64,000 bases of DNA, taken from NCBI GenBank assembly GCA_041748075.1, contig JBGTDX010000036.1, positions 1 through 64,000 of the forward strand, read 5' to 3'. Below the pieces are notes generated by a model. It did no database searches. It was given only the letters and a program-made list of their open reading frames with translations, and was not told the DNA's origin. Origin of the DNA: JBGSYJ01 sp041748075. GTDB lineage: Bacteria > Acidobacteriota > Thermoanaerobaculia > Gp7-AA8. Positions 26,459 through 34,439 of this stretch are shown here, in pieces (positions within the stretch are counted from its first letter, which is position 1; every line of letters starts with the position of its first letter). A program made the position numbers and the translations under genes.

Positions 26459-27762
26459 ATCGGTTCGCTGAAGCTGCGGCGCAGAATCGTCTCTTCGCGG
26501 CGAGGACCCGTAGACACGATGGACACCGGAGTCGCGAGCTCCTGTTCGATGAATGCGATGTAGTCGCGAGCCTCGCCGGGCAACTCCTCGAAGCTTTCCG
26601 TTCCTACCATCGAGCGATTCCATCCTTTGAACTTCCGGTACCGGGGCCGGTACTCCTCGTGCGGCACGGCGAACTCGGGGAACGTTTTCCACTCGGAGCC
26701 GCGAACGTCATACGACGTGCAGACCATCAGCTCGTCGAAATCGTCGAAAACGTCCATCTTTGTCAGCGCGATCGAATCGATGCCGTTGAGCATGACGGAC
26801 GTTCTGAGGACGGGCAGGTCGAGCCATCCGGTCCGCCGGGGCCTGCCTGTAGTGGTACCGAACTCGTTGCCGCGGGCCCGCAGGCGGTCGCCGGTCGCAT
26901 CGTGAAGCTCGGTGGGCATCGGCCCGCTGCCGACGCGCGTGGTGTACGCCTTCACCACGGCGAGTACTTCGCTGATGTGCTTCGGCGCGACTCCGAGACC
27001 GGTCGAGATTCCTCCAACGACGCAACTCGATGAGGTGACGAATGGATAGGTGCCGTGGTCGATGTCGAGAAGCGTTCCCTGAGCCCCTTCGAACATCACC
27101 CTCCGGCCACTGGAAATCGCGTCGTTGATGAGCACTGTCGTGTTCGTGACGCGCTCGCCAATCAACTCTCCGAAGCGAAGGTGATCCTCGAGGAGCTGGC
27201 CTGGATCGAATCCGTCCTGACCATAGATCGACTTCAGAATCGGATTCTTTTCGGCACAGACGAATTCGATCTTCTCGCGAAGGACATCCCGCGCGAGGAG
27301 GTCTCCGATCCGGATGCCGAATCGCCCTATCTTCGTTTCGTACGCCGGCCCGATGCCGCGGCCGGTCGTTCCGATCTTTGCGTCCCCTGCTGCCAGTTCG
27401 CGCGCGCGGTCGAGCGCGCCGTGATACGGCAGGATGACGTGAGCAGCCTCGCTGATTTTGAGGTTGCCCTCGATGACCACGCCGAGTGCACGCAGCTTTT
27501 CGATCTCATCGAGTAGCGCCTGCGGATCGATGACCATTCCGTTTCCCAGGATGCACAGCTTGTCGGGGTGAAGGATGCCGGAGGGGATGAGATGGAGCGA
27601 AAAGTGACGGTCCTCGAACTTTACCGTGTGGCCGGCGTTGTGTCCGCCCTGATAGCGGGCAACCACGTCGAAGGGCTCACACAGAAGATCGACGATCTTA
27701 CCCTTGCCCTCGTCGCCCCACTGGGCACCGATGACGGCCAGATTCTTCCCGAGAGGGTTCAT
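26449..27762 (-). CDS. purA: Adenylosuccinate synthetase
   Basis: This GTP-dependent enzyme of about 437 residues joins IMP and aspartate in AMP synthesis. The P-loop-like QWGDEGKGKIVDLL and the catalytic His in YQGGHNAGHTV are at the N-terminus. GTTGRGIGPAYETKIGR binds IMP, and GTTTGRPRRTGWLDL is the C-terminal signature. ATG 27762 gives the standard N-terminus; an ATG at 27783 is possible. It is encoded leftward, away from the other purine genes in the window (purF, purL). Confidence 0.95.
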   Translation of the reverse strand: MNPLGKNLAVIGAQWGDEGKGKIVDLLCEPFDVVARYQGGHNAGHTVKFEDRHFSLHLIPSGILHPDKLCILGNGMVIDPQALLDEIEKLRALGVVIEGNLKISEAAHVILPYHGALDRARELAAGDAKIGTTGRGIGPAYETKIGRFGIRIGDLLARDVLREKIEFVCAEKNPILKSIYGQDGFDPGQLLEDHLRFGELIGERVTNTTVLINDAISSGRRVMFEGAQGTLLDIDHGTYPFVTSSSCVVGGISTGLGVAPKHISEVLAVVKAYTTRVGSGPMPTELHDATGDRLRARGNEFGTTTGRPRRTGWLDLPVLRTSVMLNGIDSIALTKMDVFDDFDELMVCTSYDVRGSEWKTFPEFAVPHEEYRPRYRKFKGWNRSMVGTESFEELPGEARDYIAFIEQELATPVSIVSTGPRREETILRRSFSEPIQP

Positions 27763-27789
27763 GCGAGAGGCGGAGACTAGCATATGGAG

Positions 27790-27830
27790 GAGTCAGGAGT
27801 CAGCAGTCAGGCGGGCAGTCGCAGCCCGCC
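27790..27830. repeat. GAGTCAG heptad array and hairpin
   Basis: Three heptads (GAGTCAG twice, then CAGTCAG) at 27790-27810, then GGCGGGCAGTCGCAGCCCGCC-like inverted repeat at 27811-27830. It lies between the divergent purA and hutH genes. Confidence 0.55.
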
Positions 27831-27853
27831 GACGAAGGTAGAGGGTAAGCTCT

Positions 27854-27880
27854 TTGACTTATGACATCCTCATTCATAAT
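27854..27880 (+). promoter_or_regulatory. Predicted hutH promoter
   Basis: TTGACT (27854-27859) and CATAAT (27875-27880) are spaced 15 nt. The box ends 9 nt before the ATG at 27890, and no Shine-Dalgarno intervenes, so a leaderless or nearly leaderless mRNA is predicted. Confidence 0.55.
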
Positions 27881-27889
27881 GCTCCGGTT

Positions 27890-29401
27890 ATGACGATCAG
27901 GATCGATGGATCCAGCCTGACCCTTGCCGATATCGAAGCAGCGGCACACTGCGCAAGCCGTTTTGAGCTGGCGGATGAGGCTCGCGTGGCGATGGAAGCC
28001 TCCCGGAAAGTCGTTGAAGAGATTGTTCACGACGAGAGGACGGTCTACGGAGTCAGCACCGGTTTCGGCATCTTTTCCGAGGTTCGCATTTCTGCCGACA
28101 GGGTGCAGCTGCTCCAGAGTAACTTGATTCTCTCCCACTGTGCGGGCTTCGGGGAGCCTTACGCGCCGGAAGTTGCGAGGGCGATGATGCTTCTCCGCGC
28201 CAACGCACTCGCGAAGGGGTACTCGGGTATTCGGGTGCAGGTGGTGGAGACTCTGCTACGGCTGCTCAACGACGATTGTGTTCCGATCATCCCGTCCCAG
28301 GGTTCGGTCGGAGCTTCAGGTGATCTCGCTCCACTCGCGCAGCTCGCGGCCGTAATGATGGGATATGGGGAAGTCTGGTTTTCCGGCGAGCGCATGGAGG
28401 CGAGCGAAGGCCTGCGAAGACTAGGTGTCGAGCCGGTGATATTTGAGGCAAAAGAAGGCCTCGCCATGATCAACGGCACCCAGGCGATCACCGCGATGGG
28501 CGGACTGGCGCTTGGAAGGGCATCGATTCTGCTCGACCTCGCGGAGCTCTTTGCGGCGATGTCTCTCGACGCGTTGCGGGGGACCGACGCGGCTTTCGAT
28601 GAGCGGATCCATGCGGCCCGGCCACACGACGGACAGCGACGGGTCGCCGCGCGGATGCGGGAGCTGCTCAGAGGGAGCGCCGTGATGGATTCGCACCGGG
28701 ACTGCGGCAAGGTTCAGGATGCCTATTCGCTGCGTTGCATCCCTCAGGTGCATGGAGCGGTGCGCGACGCGGTCGAGTTTGCCGCAGGACGGATCGTGAT
28801 CGAGATCAACTCCGCAACGGACAATCCTCTGATCTTCGCTGAAGAAGCAGATGTAGTCTCGGGAGGCAACTTTCATGGCGCTCCGGCGGCTCTTGCCTGC
28901 GACATCGCTGCGATTGCGTTGTGCGACCTTGCGTCGATCAGCGAGCGACGCATCGAGCGACTGGTGAACCCGCAGCTTTCCGAGCTGCCGGCGTTCCTCG
29001 TACGCGAGGGCGGTCTGAACAGCGGATTCATGATGGCGCAGGTGACTGCTGCATCGCTCGTATCCGAGTGCAGGGTGCTGGCTCATCCAGCTTCGGTCGA
29101 CTCCATCCCCACCTCAGCCAACAAGGAAGACCACGTATCGATGGGACCGATCGCTGCATGGAAGCTCTCGCGGATCGTGGAAAATCTCGCGGGGGTGCTG
29201 TCGATCGAAGCGCTCTGTGCCGCACAGGCAATCGAGTTTCACCGGCCGCTGCGCTCGTCCGACCCGGTCGAAAGAGTCATCGAAACGATCCGGACAAGAG
29301 TGGATCCATGGGTTGAAGATCGTTTTCTCCAGCCTGATATCGCTGCGGTCGGGGAGTTGCTGTCGGAGATATGGGAGGAGTCGGGAGCCAGGAGCCATTA
29401 G
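27890..29401 (+). CDS. hutH: Histidine ammonia-lyase
   Basis: The 503-residue enzyme deaminates histidine to urocanate. The autocatalytic MIO cofactor forms from ASG in GSVGASGDLAPLAQ; with the start at 27890 this triad is at 142-144, the position usual for the family. VYGVSTGFG and the GSCR-type segment QDAYSLRCIPQVHG support it, as does NSATDNPL. A longer reading from 27854 would start inside the predicted promoter. No other hut gene is nearby. The last codons (EESGARSH) are made of GAGCCAG-type heptads. Confidence 0.93.
   Translation: MTIRIDGSSLTLADIEAAAHCASRFELADEARVAMEASRKVVEEIVHDERTVYGVSTGFGIFSEVRISADRVQLLQSNLILSHCAGFGEPYAPEVARAMMLLRANALAKGYSGIRVQVVETLLRLLNDDCVPIIPSQGSVGASGDLAPLAQLAAVMMGYGEVWFSGERMEASEGLRRLGVEPVIFEAKEGLAMINGTQAITAMGGLALGRASILLDLAELFAAMSLDALRGTDAAFDERIHAARPHDGQRRVAARMRELLRGSAVMDSHRDCGKVQDAYSLRCIPQVHGAVRDAVEFAAGRIVIEINSATDNPLIFAEEADVVSGGNFHGAPAALACDIAAIALCDLASISERRIERLVNPQLSELPAFLVREGGLNSGFMMAQVTAASLVSECRVLAHPASVDSIPTSANKEDHVSMGPIAAWKLSRIVENLAGVLSIEALCAAQAIEFHRPLRSSDPVERVIETIRTRVDPWVEDRFLQPDIAAVGELLSEIWEESGARSH
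29378..29398. repeat. Heptad array inside the hutH 3' end
   Basis: GAGTCGG, GAGCCAG and GAGCCAT stand head to tail immediately before the hutH stop codon (29399-29401), so the array contributes coding sequence. Confidence 0.5.
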
Positions 29402-29465
29402 TCGGGCGTAGGCACCGATGTGACACCGTAGTGAATCACCCACTTCCAGGAACGGAGAAACGAAT

Positions 29466-30653
29466 ATGTCATTGATCGAAACGCTGGACGCTGAGCTCGA
29501 GGAGATGCGTTCTGCAGGAACGCTCAAGCAGGAACTGCAGCTCGAAGGACCTCAGGGTCCCCTGGTCGAGGTACGGGGCAGGGGCGAGGTCGTCATGCTG
29601 ACTTCGAACAACTATCTCGGGCTTGCCAACCATCCCGCAATCGTCGAGGCGGCCGAAAAAGCCGAGCGGGATTACGGGTACGGACTTGCTTCCGTTCGTT
29701 TCATCTGCGGCACGCAGACGATACACAAGGATCTCGAGGCGAAGATCTCCGAATTCATGGGAACCGAGGATACGATTCTGTACGGCTCCTGCTGGAACGC
29801 GAACGAAGGGCTGTTCCAGGCCGTACTCACCGAAAAGGACGCCGTCGTCTCGGACGAGCTCAATCATGCGTCGATCATCGACGGTGTCCGCCTATCGAAA
29901 TCGCGAAGGCTGCGATACAGGAACCGTGACCTGGACGATCTGCGACGGGTTCTGGAGGAAAATCGCGACGCGCGAAACACGATGATCGTGACCGATGGCG
30001 TGTTCTCGATGGAGGGTTCGCTCGCACCGCTTCCCGAGCTCGTCGCGCTCGCCCGTGAACGAAACGCATTTCTGGTCGTCGATGATTCTCATGGCACCGG
30101 CGCCCTCGGTGCCACGGGGCGGGGAACCGCCGAGGAGCTTGGTGTCTTCGGCCAGATCGACGCCTACACCTCGACGCTGGGCAAAGCGCTCGGAGGGTCG
30201 CACGGCGGTTTCACCACAGGGCCTGCGAAACTCGTCGAATATCTCCGGCAGAAGTCGCGGACGTATCTGTTCTCGAATACTCTCCCGCCCGCGGTCGTGC
30301 TCGGTTCCATCGCTGCGCTCGATCTGGTCATGAAGGAGCCCGCCCTGCTGGATCGTCTCCGCCAGAACACCCTTTACTTCAGGCAGAAACTGACGGGGCT
30401 GGGTTTCAACATACGGGAGGGAATCCATCCGATCGTTCCGATCATCATCGGAGACACGGCCAAAGCGATCGCCATGTCGAGAGAGCTGCTGGACCGGGGT
30501 GTGTATGTTTCAGGTTTCGGGTTCCCGGTCGTTCCTCAGGGGCAGGCGCGGCTGCGTTGCCAGATCAGCGCAGCTCACGAGCGGGAGCATCTGGACAGGG
30601 CGATCGACGCCATTAAAGACGTCGCCGGGAGACATGGAATTTTGGCCTCATAA
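29466..30653 (+). CDS. kbl: Glycine C-acetyltransferase (2-amino-3-ketobutyrate CoA ligase)
   Basis: This 395-residue PLP enzyme of the alpha-oxoamine synthase family cleaves 2-amino-3-ketobutyrate to glycine and acetyl-CoA, the second step of threonine breakdown. TSNNYLGLANHP and GLASVRFICGTQTIHKDLE are typical of Kbl; the Schiff-base Lys is in TSTLGKALGG; VVDDSHGTGALG carries the cofactor Asp and His. ATG 29466 follows an ACGGAGAAACGA ribosome site. The usual partner threonine dehydrogenase (tdh) is not in the window. Confidence 0.92.
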   Translation: MSLIETLDAELEEMRSAGTLKQELQLEGPQGPLVEVRGRGEVVMLTSNNYLGLANHPAIVEAAEKAERDYGYGLASVRFICGTQTIHKDLEAKISEFMGTEDTILYGSCWNANEGLFQAVLTEKDAVVSDELNHASIIDGVRLSKSRRLRYRNRDLDDLRRVLEENRDARNTMIVTDGVFSMEGSLAPLPELVALARERNAFLVVDDSHGTGALGATGRGTAEELGVFGQIDAYTSTLGKALGGSHGGFTTGPAKLVEYLRQKSRTYLFSNTLPPAVVLGSIAALDLVMKEPALLDRLRQNTLYFRQKLTGLGFNIREGIHPIVPIIIGDTAKAIAMSRELLDRGVYVSGFGFPVVPQGQARLRCQISAAHEREHLDRAIDAIKDVAGRHGILAS

Positions 30654-30659
30654 ATGAAA

Positions 30660-30706
30660 GAGGCTGGAGGCTGTCCGCTTCTGGTCTCGGATCTCTGGCC
30701 TCTGGC
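30660..30706. repeat. Paired heptad repeats downstream of kbl
   Basis: GAGGCTG twice (30660-30673) and CTCTGGC twice (30693-30706) face each other as an imperfect inverted pair, the same layout as the larger palindromic elements. Confidence 0.55.
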
Positions 30707-30727
30707 CTTCCAGGAAATGGAGCCTCG

Positions 30728-32116
30728 ATGCGTAACACAATCAGATTTGCAGCCGGCGTGTTGGTACTGCTCGTTACGAGCGTGACGGCCCCGGCTCAGT
30801 TTTTTCCGTACGAAGTGCAGAAGCGGACCCTGCCCAATGGACTCGACGTTATCGTCATCGAGACGCCGGAGTTTGCCGACGTGATCAACGTCAACACGCT
30901 GATCCTGGCCGGCTCACGGAACGAAGTGGAGAAGGGTCGGAGCGGTCTGGCCCATCTGTTCGAGCACATCGCGTTTCGCCACCGATTCGAGGAGCCGGCA
31001 AACTCCTATGACACGCGCATCGACGCGATGGGAGCCTTCGACAATGCCTGGACCTGGTTCGATGTGACCTACTACCATCCGGTGACGTTCTCGACGAACC
31101 TCGAGGCGCTGATCGATCTTCAGGCCGAGCGCTTCGTCGACATGCAGTTCTCGGAGTCGATCTACCGGACCGAGGCGGGAGCGGTGCTTGGCGAGTACCG
31201 TCGGATCGCATCCGATCCTTCGTTGAGGATGGACGAGGTTCTGATCGATCTCACGTACGGCCCGGGGCACGGCTACGGGCACACGACCATCGGCTACCTC
31301 GCAGATGTCGAGGACATGCCGAACTCGTTCAAGTCGGGGCAGGCGTTCTACCAGACCTACTACCGTCCGAACAACGCGGTCGTCATTGTTGCCGGCGATG
31401 TGAAAGCAGACAGCGTGTTCCGGCTCGTGGAAGAGGCATACGGATCCTGGCAGCGCGGACCCACACCGGAGATGCCGGATGTGATGCCGGTCAAGGGTCC
31501 GAAGTACGGTCACGTTCCTTGGAATGCCGAGGTACCGCCGCGCATCACTCAGGCGTACCTGATTCCTCCGTTCGTGCCGGGGTCGACGGACGCTGCGGTT
31601 CTGGGGCTTCTGCCGGAACTGATCGCGGGGCAGACATCTCCGATCTTCCAGGAGCTTCGGTACGAGAAAGAGCTTGCGACCGACATGTTTGTTGGCCGCC
31701 AGTCAGCAGAGGGATTCGATGCGCGTCTGCTCGAGACGAGCCTTCGCCTGGACGATGCGAAGTTCAAGGCGCAAGGAAGCGCGATGTTCAAGGAGGTCGA
31801 AGCGATTCTCGACCGGGGTGTGGCCGGTCTGTCGAAGTTCTCGCAGCGTCCGGACGCGGCCGCCACTCTCGCGGCGCTCAAGTCCAGGTACCGGTACGAC
31901 CTGCTCGCAAGCCTGAACTCTCCCCATAACATGGCCGAAGTCTTCGCCTGGTACTACCGGTTCGATCGGGATCCGCAGGTTCTGGACAAGCTGGTCGCAG
32001 CGGTGGAGAGGCTGACCCCCGAGGACATCGACCGGTACGCCGCGCGGTATTTCGTTCCGGCCAACAAGGCAATCGTAACAATGTCGCCTGAAACGGCAGC
32101 AGGGGGTGGCCAGTGA
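30728..32116 (+). CDS. Secreted M16-family zinc peptidase (catalytic partner)
   Basis: The 462-residue insulinase-like protease has a signal peptide (FAAGVLVLLVTSVTAPAQ). The inverted zinc motif HxxEH is H76LFEH80, and the third ligand is probably the second Glu in EAGAVLGEYRR. Its R/Y-type C-terminal motif is not obvious. It is exported, unlike the mitochondrial processing relatives. The next gene starts in its stop codon and encodes the second subunit, so the two should form a heterodimer in the periplasm. Confidence 0.9.
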   Translation: MRNTIRFAAGVLVLLVTSVTAPAQFFPYEVQKRTLPNGLDVIVIETPEFADVINVNTLILAGSRNEVEKGRSGLAHLFEHIAFRHRFEEPANSYDTRIDAMGAFDNAWTWFDVTYYHPVTFSTNLEALIDLQAERFVDMQFSESIYRTEAGAVLGEYRRIASDPSLRMDEVLIDLTYGPGHGYGHTTIGYLADVEDMPNSFKSGQAFYQTYYRPNNAVVIVAGDVKADSVFRLVEEAYGSWQRGPTPEMPDVMPVKGPKYGHVPWNAEVPPRITQAYLIPPFVPGSTDAAVLGLLPELIAGQTSPIFQELRYEKELATDMFVGRQSAEGFDARLLETSLRLDDAKFKAQGSAMFKEVEAILDRGVAGLSKFSQRPDAAATLAALKSRYRYDLLASLNSPHNMAEVFAWYYRFDRDPQVLDKLVAAVERLTPEDIDRYAARYFVPANKAIVTMSPETAAGGGQ

Positions 32117-33771
32117 GAAACTCCATGAAGAGCTCCAGGATCATTGCACTGATGTTGATGGTTCCCGTGCTGGGATGTGCGATTCCACTCTCACAGCCTC
32201 CTGCCTCCCAACCTGCTGCCGGCGATTCTCAGTATGGAGCGTTGTCGACGCTGGTGACGCTCGAGAGCGCTTCACCGCTCGTTGCGGTCAAGATTATGGT
32301 GAAGGCGGGGTCCACGGCAGATCCTGTCGGCAAAGAGGGCCTTGCAAATCTGGTGGCGGCGTGTCTCATTCAGGGAGGCTTCGGAAATCCCGTGCAGCCC
32401 GTCACGAAGGAGCGCCTCGCGGAGATAACCCAGCCCTGGGGCGAAGGGGCGATGCCCTATGCCCAGGTCGCGGCCGAGACCACGACCTTCCACATGACGA
32501 TTCCCCGCGACGTGCTCGCCACCTACCTCGCACAGGTGCTGCGGCCGATGTTCACGAGCCCACAGTTCGCGGCGAGCGAGCTGGACCGGCTGCGAAACGA
32601 GACTTCCGCGGTGATTTCGGTTGCCCGGTCCGAGGATCTGGAGAATCTGGGACTGTCGGCGATCGAGATGGCTGTCATGGAAGGAACGCGCTATCAGCAC
32701 CAGCCTTTCGGCGCGGATGAGAGTCTCGCGGCAATCACTCGCGACGATCTGGTCAGTTTCTTTCGCACGCACTACCGACCGGAGAACGTGATCCTCGGCG
32801 TGTCGACGAGCGACGAGGCGATCGTAACCCCAATCGTTTCACTCGTGAACGAGATGAACGCCGGAGTATCGGCGGCACCGGCCACCGTCCGGATCGGAGC
32901 TGCCGCCCCGATCACCGGAAGGCAGGTCACCGTCATCGAGCAGCCCAATGCACCGGCCGCGTCCATTCACCTCGGATTTCCCATCTCGATCGACCGGTCG
33001 CATCCCGACTACTGGCCCCTCTACGTGGCCAATACCTGGCTTGGAACTCACAGGGATTCGACGGGACATCTGTATCAGATGATCCGCCAGGAACGGGGAT
33101 ACAACTACGGGAACTACTCCTACATCGAGCACTGGAACGGGCGCACCGGAAGCCTGTTCCAGATCTTCAATCAGCCGCGCAGCCAGCAGTACTTCTCGAT
33201 CTGGGTTCGTCCCGTCCAGCATGAGTACGCATATCCTCTGATGAAAGCGATCACCTATGAGCTCGAAGGGCTCGTCGTCGCCGGGCTTACCGATCAGCAG
33301 GTAGCCAGGGCAAAGAACAAAGCGAAGGTGCTCTATGTAAACCTGGGCGAGACGGTCAGCCGGCTACTTGCGGCAAAGATGGATGACGCGTTTTACGAAG
33401 TGACGCCGGGGTTCCTCGAGGGGTATCTGGAGAACATCGACAGGGTCACGACCGCTCAGGTGAACGCCGCAGTCCGGCGCCACCTGCAGACGCAGGACCT
33501 CAAGTACGTGGTCATTACGAACTCAGCGAATGTCGAGTCTCTGGTGGCCCAGATCCGGGGGAACGAGCCCGGGCAGGGTAAGAGTTTTGCGGACTACCAG
33601 TTTCCCGAGGTCAAGCGGCCGGATGGCACGATCGGTTGGGAGATTCCGGAAGCGCGGCGTGGCATGGTCGAGCGGGATGCCCTCTGGGCGAGCTACCCGC
33701 TGAGCATCGGGACCGTCCGGATCACTCCGGTTGGAGCCATTTACAAGACCGGCACTTTCATCGCAAAGTGA
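32113..33771 (+). CDS. M16-family peptidase subunit without zinc motif (lipoprotein)
   Basis: The 552-residue partner of the upstream protease begins with a lipoprotein signal (LMVPVLGCAIP). At the place of the zinc site it reads GKEGLANLVAAC, so HxxEH is missing and it is probably a non-catalytic substrate-binding subunit. The C-terminal half has YNYGNYSYIEHWNGRTGSLF and IWVRPVQHEYAYPLM, as in such partners. It overlaps the upstream gene by 4 nt (GTGA), supporting co-translation. Membrane anchoring through this subunit would fix the dimer at the envelope. Confidence 0.88.
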   Translation: MRNSMKSSRIIALMLMVPVLGCAIPLSQPPASQPAAGDSQYGALSTLVTLESASPLVAVKIMVKAGSTADPVGKEGLANLVAACLIQGGFGNPVQPVTKERLAEITQPWGEGAMPYAQVAAETTTFHMTIPRDVLATYLAQVLRPMFTSPQFAASELDRLRNETSAVISVARSEDLENLGLSAIEMAVMEGTRYQHQPFGADESLAAITRDDLVSFFRTHYRPENVILGVSTSDEAIVTPIVSLVNEMNAGVSAAPATVRIGAAAPITGRQVTVIEQPNAPAASIHLGFPISIDRSHPDYWPLYVANTWLGTHRDSTGHLYQMIRQERGYNYGNYSYIEHWNGRTGSLFQIFNQPRSQQYFSIWVRPVQHEYAYPLMKAITYELEGLVVAGLTDQQVARAKNKAKVLYVNLGETVSRLLAAKMDDAFYEVTPGFLEGYLENIDRVTTAQVNAAVRRHLQTQDLKYVVITNSANVESLVAQIRGNEPGQGKSFADYQFPEVKRPDGTIGWEIPEARRGMVERDALWASYPLSIGTVRITPVGAIYKTGTFIAK

Positions 33772-33775
33772 GTCG

Positions 33776-33805
33776 CCGGGGGAGCGTGTGAATTACGCCC
33801 CCCGG
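33776..33805 (+). terminator. Possible terminator hairpin after the M16 pair
   Basis: CCGGGGG pairs with CCCCCGG and, after one mismatch, GCGT with ACGC around a GTGAATT loop. No T-tract follows, so termination is uncertain. Confidence 0.45.
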
Positions 33806-33888
33806 ACAGGCTGGAGAGAATAATGCAGAAGCCAGTAGTCTGACGCAGCGGAAACTGATAATGTGAGCGTCTAAGGAGAGGAATACAT

Positions 33889-34215
33889 ATGCCAGCTTCA
33901 AAAAAAGGTGCCAGCAAGGGAGCTTCGAAATCATCGGGGGCCAAGGCAGGTGGCGCGAAAAAGGCCGGTGGCCGCGGATTGGGCGCTGCAGTAACTCCGA
34001 GCGCGCAGCTTGCGGAGATCGTCGGCAACAAGCCGATGCCGCGAACGGAAGTCACCAAGAAGTTGTGGGATTACATCAAAGCGAACAACCTGCAGGATTC
34101 TGCGAACCGCAGAATGATCAATGCCGACGACAAGCTCAAGCCGATATTCGGCGGCAAGAAGCAGGTGTCGATGTTCGACATGACCGCGATGGTCAGCAAG
34201 CATCTGAAGAGCTAG
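33889..34215 (+). CDS. SWIB/MDM2-domain protein with basic N-terminal tail
   Basis: The 108-residue protein has a Lys/Ala/Gly/Ser-rich tail to about residue 32 (SKKGASKGASKSSGAKAGGA), like histone H1 tails. A complete SWIB domain follows: VTPSAQLAEIVGNKPMPRTE, KKLWDYIKANNLQDSANRR and KHLKS. SWIB domains belong to eukaryotic chromatin remodellers, and short bacterial versions occur in chlamydiae and several soil phyla. A nucleoid-associated role is likely but not proven. The gene has a good AAGGAGAG ribosome site and GATAAT at 33857-33862 as a possible -10 box. Confidence 0.88.
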   Translation: MPASKKGASKGASKSSGAKAGGAKKAGGRGLGAAVTPSAQLAEIVGNKPMPRTEVTKKLWDYIKANNLQDSANRRMINADDKLKPIFGGKKQVSMFDMTAMVSKHLKS

Positions 34216-34275
34216 CTGAGGCAGCAGTCCGTCAGCGTTGGGTCGATGCATCGCAGAGGCTCAGGCGACGAACGC

Positions 34276-34359
34276 GTGTCATTCTGAGCGAAGCGAAGGA
34301 TCCCATTCACGGTGCGATGCCGTCCATCGTCGGGATTCTGCGCTTCGCTCAGGATGACA
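34276..34359. repeat. GCGAAGCGAAGGATC-type palindromic repeat, copy 1
   Basis: The left arm GTCATTCTGAGCGAAGCGAA and the right arm TTCGCTCAGGATGACA are inverted copies around a 28-nt centre. The same arms occur at 40911-40996. It lies between the convergent SWIB and chemoreceptor genes. Confidence 0.8.
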
Positions 34360-34409
34360 TTGCGTTAGTGTCGCGGGTTTCTTCCGCGACCTGACGGATT
34401 CCTCGCTCA

Positions 34410-34438
34410 AAGGCGACGCCTGTGGCGTCGCCTTTTTT
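34410..34438. terminator. Strong bidirectional terminator
   Basis: AAGGCGACGCC and GGCGTCGCCTT form an 11-bp perfect stem around TGT, followed by a T-run on the plus strand and preceded by a short A-run. It sits between the convergent SWIB and chemoreceptor genes. Confidence 0.88.
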
Positions 34439-34439
34439 G

